Positions 15,070-15,807 of a stretch of 15,807 bases of DNA are shown in pieces. The first letter of the stretch is position 1. Every line of letters begins with the position of its first letter. Location of the stretch: assembly GCA_947385185.1 (NCBI GenBank), contig CANDJX010000025.1:1-15807 (forward strand), given 5' to 3'. The translations under genes were made by a program, and so were the position numbers. The stretch is from an uncultured Clostridia bacterium (GTDB lineage: Bacteria; Bacillota; Clostridia; Christensenellales; Pumilibacteraceae). The notes beneath the pieces are model-generated. The model searched no databases. It saw only the letters and a program-made list of their open reading frames with translations, and had not been told where the DNA came from.

Positions 15070-15807
15070 AAGGAATTGTGCTTAAAAACGCGTATTATTC
15101 CCCTACGTTTTACGTCCGTCAATGCGAACGAATAAAGTGCGAGCTCAAAGCGCGGGGAGTGAACGCCGAAATTCGCGACAATGATTTCTTCCCCGCCGTT
15201 ATAGACGGCGGACGCAAAGTGAATTTCGACGGCGATTTCTGCGTTTACCTCGACAAGGACAAATACGTCGGACGACTGCTCGCGGACGAGGGGATCAGAC
15301 TGTTCGACACCATAGATTCCGTTATCGCCTGCGACGACAAAATGCAGACTGCGATACTTCTTGCGGGACTTGGCGTTCCCATGCCGAAAACCGTGCCCGG
15401 ACTGCTTTGTTACAGACCGGAAGCGAGAGTAAGCGAAAACGTGCTCGACCGCGTCGAAAACGAACTCGGATACCCGCTTGTCGCCAAAACGTCGCACGGG
15501 TCGATGGGACAAGGCGTTTATAAAATAAACAACCGCGCGGAGCTTGCCGAAGTCGCCGAAAAATTGCGGCTCGTCCCCCACCTTTTTCAGGAGTTCGTCG
15601 GAGAAAGCGAGGGACGCGACTTACGCGTTATAGTCGTCGGCGGAAACGCGCTCGGGTGCATGGAGCGCGTCGGATCCGACTTCCGTTCGAATATCGGCGC
15701 GGGCGGCACGGGTAAAACGCGGAAACTCGACGACGAAGCAAAAGCGCTGTGCGAAAAGGTCGCCGTTTCGCTCGGGCTCGATTATTGCGGGATAGACCTG
15801 CTGTTCG
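15066..15807 (+). CDS. RimK-like ATP-grasp ligase, 5' part (runs off right edge)
   Basis: The frame opens at ATG 15066 inside the kinase stop (ATGA overlap), and continues without a stop to the window end, giving at least 247 residues. It begins MKGIVLKNAYYSPTF and matches the RimK/LysX-type ATP-grasp family, which ligates an amino acid (often glutamate) to a carboxylate of a protein or small molecule. The order of motifs is clear: an N-terminal pre-ATP-grasp domain, GLGVPMPKT (101-109), YPLVAKTSHGSMGQGVYKI (136-154, ATP loop with Lys141), QEFVGESEGRDLRV (175-188), RVGSDFRSNIGAGG (201-214) and LDYCGIDLLF (238-247). The metal-binding C-terminal end lies beyond the window. No Shine-Dalgarno precedes it, so translation is probably coupled to the kinase. 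Substrate and product cannot be told from sequence. Confidence 0.88.
   Translation, partial: MKGIVLKNAYYSPTFYVRQCERIKCELKARGVNAEIRDNDFFPAVIDGGRKVNFDGDFCVYLDKDKYVGRLLADEGIRLFDTIDSVIACDDKMQTAILLAGLGVPMPKTVPGLLCYRPEARVSENVLDRVENELGYPLVAKTSHGSMGQGVYKINNRAELAEVAEKLRLVPHLFQEFVGESEGRDLRVIVVGGNALGCMERVGSDFRSNIGAGGTGKTRKLDDEAKALCEKVAVSLGLDYCGIDLLF

Noticed and set aside
14811..15581. 256-codon minus-strand open frame over the kinase end and ATP-grasp gene
   Set aside because: The plus strand encodes two genes with clear family motifs through this whole stretch, so this is a shadow.

Overview
The window reads as a chromosomal segment of a Gram-positive, Clostridia-like member of the Bacillota. This is inferred from four things: AGGAG/GGAGG-type ribosome binding sites, sigma-A-like promoters, a purine operon in clostridial order with a single fused PurL, and the preserved 5' end of the 16S rRNA. 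Base composition is moderately GC-rich in genes and AT-rich in the promoter regions. I cannot name genus or species; an uncultured gut clostridial lineage is a reasonable guess, no more.

Layout. Positions 1-56 are the first bases of a 16S rRNA gene on the minus strand, running off the left edge. Positions 57-410 hold its leader and two tandem promoters. From 411 to 13106 there are nine tightly spaced minus-strand genes, in transcription order purE, purC, purM, purN, purH, purD, purL, ychF, argS. A strong promoter stands before purE and no clear intrinsic terminator follows argS, so this unit points straight into the rRNA promoters. Together the seven pur genes cover most steps from phosphoribosylamine to IMP. 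purF, purB and purK are not in the window; PurL is the large fused form, so separate purQ and purS are not needed. YchF (a translation-associated ATPase) and ArgRS tie the 3' end of the operon to translation.

The purE-purC gap (about 205 bp) is not ordinary spacer. It holds a 122-bp palindromic element with 9-bp perfect terminal inverted repeats, beginning 3 bp after the purE stop, then a degenerate copy of one of its ends that forms a terminator-like hairpin just before purC. The pairings look mutually exclusive, so the gap may be an RNA switch, or a MITE-like repeat that has been inserted there.

From 13261 to the right edge, divergent from the purine operon, lie three plus-strand genes: a PP2C-type protein phosphatase, a soluble Hanks-type kinase with an N-terminal zinc ribbon and an HGD (non-RD) catalytic loop, and the start of a RimK-like ATP-grasp ligase overlapping the kinase stop by 4 bp. 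Phosphatase and kinase form an evident antagonistic pair. The translationally coupled ligase suggests a second, amino-acid-adding protein or peptide modification in the same pathway. This cluster and the purE-purC element are the two parts of the window most worth following up. I saw no tRNA, CRISPR array, insertion sequence or prophage gene.
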